Shown: positions 31,036 through 33,610 of the stretch, piece after piece
How positions within the stretch are numbered: position 1 is the first letter of the stretch
Layout: each line of letters starts with the position of its first letter
Virus record (IMG/VR): IMGVR_UViG_3300022602_000270
Span: 1-33,610 of that record
Strand: one strand, 5' to 3'
Length of the DNA stretch: 33,610 nucleotides
Source: a virus
Made by a program: the position numbers and the translations under genes
Notes under the pieces: generated by a model
What the model saw: only the letters and a program-made list of their open reading frames with translations
What the model was told of the DNA's origin: nothing
Database searches by the model: none

Positions 31036-31280
31036 GCCACATCCAAACCGCCAATCTCCTGCGCGTGTTCGTTCTTCTCGCCATCATCGCTTGTGTGGCG
31101 ATTGGCTTACCTATAGCCATTGTATACGTCGCGGCACTAGCCAGCCTGAGCAGTCGGCAATTCTGGGGGCTGACGCTTTCCTTCGCCGCGCTGTGTGTTT
31201 TGAGCTACGCCGTGCAATGGCTGTTCGGTGTCGCGTCTGATCTGTGCAAGTTTATCAAACAGTTGGAGGTGGAAGCGTGA
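31032..31280 (+). CDS. 82-aa protein with two membrane helices
   Basis: Two helices, LLRVFVLLAIIACVAIGLPI plus the following AIVYVAALA, and FWGLTLSFAALCVLSYAVQW, with a charged C-terminus. GGTGGGAG precedes the ATG, which overlaps the previous stop. Its early-operon position separates it from the lysis genes. Membrane function unknown. Confidence 0.65.
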   Translation: MSHIQTANLLRVFVLLAIIACVAIGLPIAIVYVAALASLSSRQFWGLTLSFAALCVLSYAVQWLFGVASDLCKFIKQLEVEA

Positions 31281-32149
31281 GTCTTAAGCGTCCAGCATTG
31301 CGATACCACGGAGGGAAGTGGCGGCTTGCCCCATGGATTATCACGCATTTCCCGAGGCATCGAGTCTATGTTGAACCATATGGGGGGGGAGGCTCAGTGC
31401 TTTTGCGCAAGCCTAGATCATATGCCGAGATTTACAATGATCTCGACGGCGAAGTCGTTAATCTGTTCCGAGTTCTTAGGGATCCGGAACGGTCAAAAGA
31501 ACTGGCCAAAAACCTCGAGCTCACACCTTTTTCACATCAAGAGTTTGACCTGGCTTATCGTCCGAGCCGCAACCGAGTCGAGCAAGCACGGAGAACAATC
31601 ATAAAGAGCTTCATGGGGTTTGGTAGCGCGGCAGTAACGGCGACGACTCCAACCAAACCCGGAGCAGGATTCAAAGCATCAACTGGATTTAGGGCCAACG
31701 CCAACCGATCAGGAACTACGCCGGCACACGATTGGGCAAACTTCCCACCGCTTATTGCTTCGTTCTGTGAGCGCCTTCAGGGTGTTGTGATCGAGAACCG
31801 TGACGCGCTTGAAGTCATGGCCCAACAAGATTCGGAAGTTACATTGCATTACGTTGATCCGCCCTACGTCCCGACAACAAGAGCGCAAAACCAATGGAGA
31901 CGCCCCTGCTCATATAAGCACGAGATGAGTGCGGACCAGCACGTTGAATTGTTACGGTTTCTAAATGGGCTTACTGGAATGGTGGTCCTCAGTGGCTACA
32001 ACTGCGAGATTTACGAGCAAGGGCTAGATGGTTGGCTGAAAGTTTCAAAAGATTCTCATGCCGATGGTGCTCGAGATCGCGTGGAATGCCTTTGGCTAAA
32101 TCCTCGAGCTCGAGAATTTGGACAGCTTTCTTTGATGGAGGTCGCCTAG
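31277..32149 (+). CDS. dam: Dam-type DNA adenine methyltransferase
   Basis: GTG 31277 (GTGA with the previous stop, GGAGGTGG upstream) gives 290 aa. LRYHGGKWRLAPWI (8-21) is motif X, YVEPYGGGGSV (31-41) is motif I, and YVDPPY (about 192-197) is the catalytic DPPY of alpha-class N6-adenine enzymes. Typical Dam sites are GATC, but the specificity cannot be read here. No partner restriction enzyme lies nearby, so it is orphan and may protect phage DNA or time replication or packaging. Confidence 0.9.
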   Translation: MSLKRPALRYHGGKWRLAPWIITHFPRHRVYVEPYGGGGSVLLRKPRSYAEIYNDLDGEVVNLFRVLRDPERSKELAKNLELTPFSHQEFDLAYRPSRNRVEQARRTIIKSFMGFGSAAVTATTPTKPGAGFKASTGFRANANRSGTTPAHDWANFPPLIASFCERLQGVVIENRDALEVMAQQDSEVTLHYVDPPYVPTTRAQNQWRRPCSYKHEMSADQHVELLRFLNGLTGMVVLSGYNCEIYEQGLDGWLKVSKDSHADGARDRVECLWLNPRAREFGQLSLMEVA

Positions 32150-32155
32150 TCCCCC

Positions 32156-32575
32156 ATGTCCCTCGTCACACTGGCACCACCTGTCACCACCTGGCTACGG
32201 CTTTCTGTCGTCGCTGGGTTGACAGGTGTGCCGGAGTCCACCTTGAAAGAGGCCGCGCAGTCTGGCGAACTCAGAGCGATCAAAAAACTTGCCTCGTGGA
32301 TGACGACCCTACAAGATTACAATGCATGGTGCGAACATGAAGCCATCGAAACCAGCCAAAGCCACAAAACGAGCGAACCAAGAGGGCACGTTCGAGCAAC
32401 TTCCGAGCGGTCGCTGGAGCTGTTACACGGTGATCAACCGAAAGAAGATCAGGGGCAAGCCCGGCAATACGCGGAAGGAAGCCAGCGACAACCTCAGAAC
32501 CCGGTTAAAAAACATCGCTGCCGAAAACGACAAAAGCGCGAAGTCGTTTACGATATTTGCGGAGCGTTGGATTAA
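32156..32575 (+). CDS. xis: Excisionase-like HTH protein overlapping the integrase
   Basis: Residues about 14-60 (LRLSVVAGLTGVPESTLKEA, then SGELRAIKKLASWMTTLQDY) match MerR/excisionase-type winged HTHs. Such domains usually end soon after the NAW helix. Here the frame continues for 80 more residues inside the integrase gene (+1 frame), with a basic end (KKHRCRKRQKREVV). So either a very long overlap is real or translation normally shifts or stops early. It would bend DNA at attP and direct excision. The ATG has no clear ribosome binding site. Confidence 0.65.
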   Translation: MSLVTLAPPVTTWLRLSVVAGLTGVPESTLKEAAQSGELRAIKKLASWMTTLQDYNAWCEHEAIETSQSHKTSEPRGHVRATSERSLELLHGDQPKEDQGQARQYAEGSQRQPQNPVKKHRCRKRQKREVVYDICGALD

Positions 32576-33416
32576 AAGTCTAAAACTTAGCCCGACCACC
32601 CGCGACACCTATTCTTACTGGATCAAAAGCCTGAGCGAAGACCCACTCGGCAACATGGCCCCCGCCAAGATCACCGAGGACGATCTGAACGCATGGAAAA
32701 AACGCCAGCGCATGGCAAACGAAACCCTGCGGAAGCGGTGTATGTGGCTTAACCAGTTACTCAAAGAGGCAAAGTCAACCGTCCGCGTCGAAGTCCCGAA
32801 GAAGAAAGAACACCTTCGAAGACCGATGAGCCCCGGCGAACGCGCCGAGTTCTTGGAAATCATGTCGAAGCTCGACGACAATCTGAGGATCGCCGCGATA
32901 CTGTGTTGGTACTGCGGTCTGCGACGATCCGAAGCGTGTGGCCTTCGCATGGAAGACTTTGACGGTGAAGGGTTCTGGGTGCGCCGTGTCGCGCTCTTGG
33001 TCAAGGCGAAAATCGTCATCCGGTTTAAGGGCAAGTCCACCCGCGCACATGGCTGGGTCCCTGCCCCGCCAGCACTTACCAAGGCCATCGAGGGACGGAA
33101 AGGGTTTGTCATCACCGGCACCGAAGATCCGATGAACCCCAAAGTCTTATCCAACACCATCGCCGAACTAATCAAGGGCACCAAACTGGTGAACGTCCCC
33201 CACATGGGCCTTCACGCACTCAGACGCACATACGGCATGATGCTTCTTGAATCGGGCACCGACGTCGTGACCGCCGCGAAAGCGATGAGACACGATCCGT
33301 CGATGCTCCTAAACGAATATAGTCGATCACGCCCCGACCTGATGAAAGCCGCCGTCTTGACCACCTTTCCCGACGTTGTTCCAGAGCGCAAAAACGAGGC
33401 AGAAAAGGCGGGATAA
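32322..33416 (+). CDS. int: Tyrosine recombinase, phage integrase
   Basis: 364 aa from ATG 32322 (ATG 32337 is equally good; no strong Shine-Dalgarno). Residues 20-65 (EGTFEQLPSGRWSCYTVINR) look like an arm-binding AP2-like domain, 75-155 a core-binding domain, and 165-345 the catalytic domain: GLRRSEACGL (Arg201/202), Lys about 236-238, HALR (His298, Arg301), MRHDPS (His324) and EYSR (Tyr333). The set is complete, so it should be active. It lies next to attP. Confidence 0.93.
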   Translation: MHGANMKPSKPAKATKRANQEGTFEQLPSGRWSCYTVINRKKIRGKPGNTRKEASDNLRTRLKNIAAENDKSAKSFTIFAERWIKSLKLSPTTRDTYSYWIKSLSEDPLGNMAPAKITEDDLNAWKKRQRMANETLRKRCMWLNQLLKEAKSTVRVEVPKKKEHLRRPMSPGERAEFLEIMSKLDDNLRIAAILCWYCGLRRSEACGLRMEDFDGEGFWVRRVALLVKAKIVIRFKGKSTRAHGWVPAPPALTKAIEGRKGFVITGTEDPMNPKVLSNTIAELIKGTKLVNVPHMGLHALRRTYGMMLLESGTDVVTAAKAMRHDPSMLLNEYSRSRPDLMKAAVLTTFPDVVPERKNEAEKAG

Positions 33417-33434
33417 ATGGGCAAAATCAAGGGC

Positions 33435-33457
33435 ATCACCCCAATCTATTACACCAA
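33435..33457 (+). repeat. Left pair of integrase arm-like sites
   Basis: ATCACCCCAA (33435-33444) and ATTACACCAA (33448-33457) share 8 of 10 bases and start 13 bases apart. The same two words recur in swapped order beyond the tRNA-like core. They fit arm-type integrase binding sites. Confidence 0.6.
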
Positions 33458-33466
33458 CAACCCTAG

Positions 33467-33511
33467 TCTGAACTGCCTGTAACCTAGGTTCGAATCCTAG
33501 TCCGGCAGCCA
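33467..33511 (+). other. attP core: 3' half of a tRNA (probably tRNA-Gln, CUG)
   Basis: TCTGAA (possible U33, anticodon CUG at 33468-33470, two A) is followed by CTGCC, a 6-base spacer, the T-arm CTAGG-TTCGAAT-CCTAG (33484-33500), acceptor strand TCCGGCA, G73 and CCA (33509-33511). The 5' half, which should include TGCCGGA, is absent, so this is not a working tRNA. It is the part an integrating phage carries to rebuild the host tRNA end. The isoacceptor is tentative. Confidence 0.75.
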
Positions 33512-33540
33512 CAATTTTAGCTTGATTAGCTTCAAAAATC

Positions 33541-33580
33541 GGGAATCTGCGACGTAGGGCGGGAAACTGCGACGCAGGAA
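33541..33580 (+). repeat. Imperfect 20-base tandem duplicate near attP
   Basis: GGGAATCTGCGACGTAGGGC (33541-33560) is followed by GGGAAACTGCGACGCAGGAA, 16 of 20 bases equal. The conserved CTGCGACG part may bind integrase, excisionase or a host bending protein. Confidence 0.65.
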
Positions 33581-33602
33581 TTACACCAAAAAATCACCCC
33601 AT
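33580..33602 (+). repeat. Right pair of integrase arm-like sites
   Basis: ATTACACCAA (33580-33589) and ATCACCCCAT (33593-33602) again start 13 bases apart, in reverse order to the left pair. Arm sites on both sides of the core are expected in attP, not in an integrated attL or attR. Confidence 0.6.
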
Positions 33603-33610
33603 GTCTACCA

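Noticed and set aside
33421-33511. A complete tRNA gene
   Set aside because: Only the part from the anticodon to CCA is present; the bases before it cannot pair as D-arm, anticodon stem or acceptor stem.
33327-33512. Minus-strand ORF of 61 codons ending in the tRNA-like core
   Set aside because: It is the usual spurious frame read through a tRNA (GFEPRLQAVQ type) and overlaps int.
1-33610. CRISPR array, insertion sequence or rRNA
   Set aside because: No regularly spaced repeats with unique spacers, no transposase with inverted repeats and no rRNA-like sequence were seen.

Overview
The window reads as part of a temperate tailed-phage genome (Caudoviricetes). It has a LexA/CI-type repressor between divergent promoters, a tyrosine integrase with an attachment site, and a head module with terminase, portal-MuF fusion, protease-scaffold, major capsid protein and connectors. 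The host cannot be named from the sequence. The attachment core is the 3' half of a bacterial tRNA, probably tRNA-Gln(CUG), and most genes have AGGAG-type ribosome binding sites. Integrase arm-like repeats lie on both sides of the tRNA-like core. This suggests an unintegrated attP (a free or circular phage genome) rather than a prophage end. No tape measure or tail tube gene is present. The gene cut at position 1 is transcribed leftward, so the tail module probably lies beyond the left edge (or beyond the right end of a circular map).

Layout: everything from 21014 down to 1 is on the minus strand. In transcription order it holds a small HTH protein, a TTG-started orphan, a 349-aa putative regulator, a small membrane protein, a RusA-like resolvase, small ORFs, a replisome-organiser-like gene with iteron-like repeats inside it (candidate origin), a DnaB-like helicase and a 202-aa unknown. 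A terminator follows, then a lysis cassette: a DUF1906-type endolysin, five tiny overlapping membrane proteins and a 94-aa unknown. Next come a terminator-flanked PLD nuclease and a secreted beta-rich protein, which look like morons. The packaging and head genes follow, ending in a 686-aa protein with 16 Gly-x-Gly repeats.

Everything from 21092 to 33416 is on the plus strand: repressor, four small early genes, a KTSC-domain protein, a 532-aa unknown, an HNH-like endonuclease, SbcD and SbcC, an ASCH/morphogenetic-type protein, several small ORFs, a Dam-type adenine methylase, an excisionase-like HTH protein and the integrase. attP follows at 33435-33602.

The genes are packed with TAATG, TGATG, ATGA, GTGA and TTGA junctions, so translational coupling is the rule. 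Eight to ten genes shorter than 60 codons were found by translating gaps by hand. The most notable features are: (i) TTCACA hexamers, 11 bp apart, mirrored on the two sides of the repressor and forming the -35 box of both lytic promoters; (ii) a domain of about 63 residues inserted in both the major capsid protein and a small beta-rich structural protein; (iii) the 16-copy repeat protein, whose motif recurs at the end of a nearby connector-type protein; and (iv) iteron-like repeats inside the replication gene.
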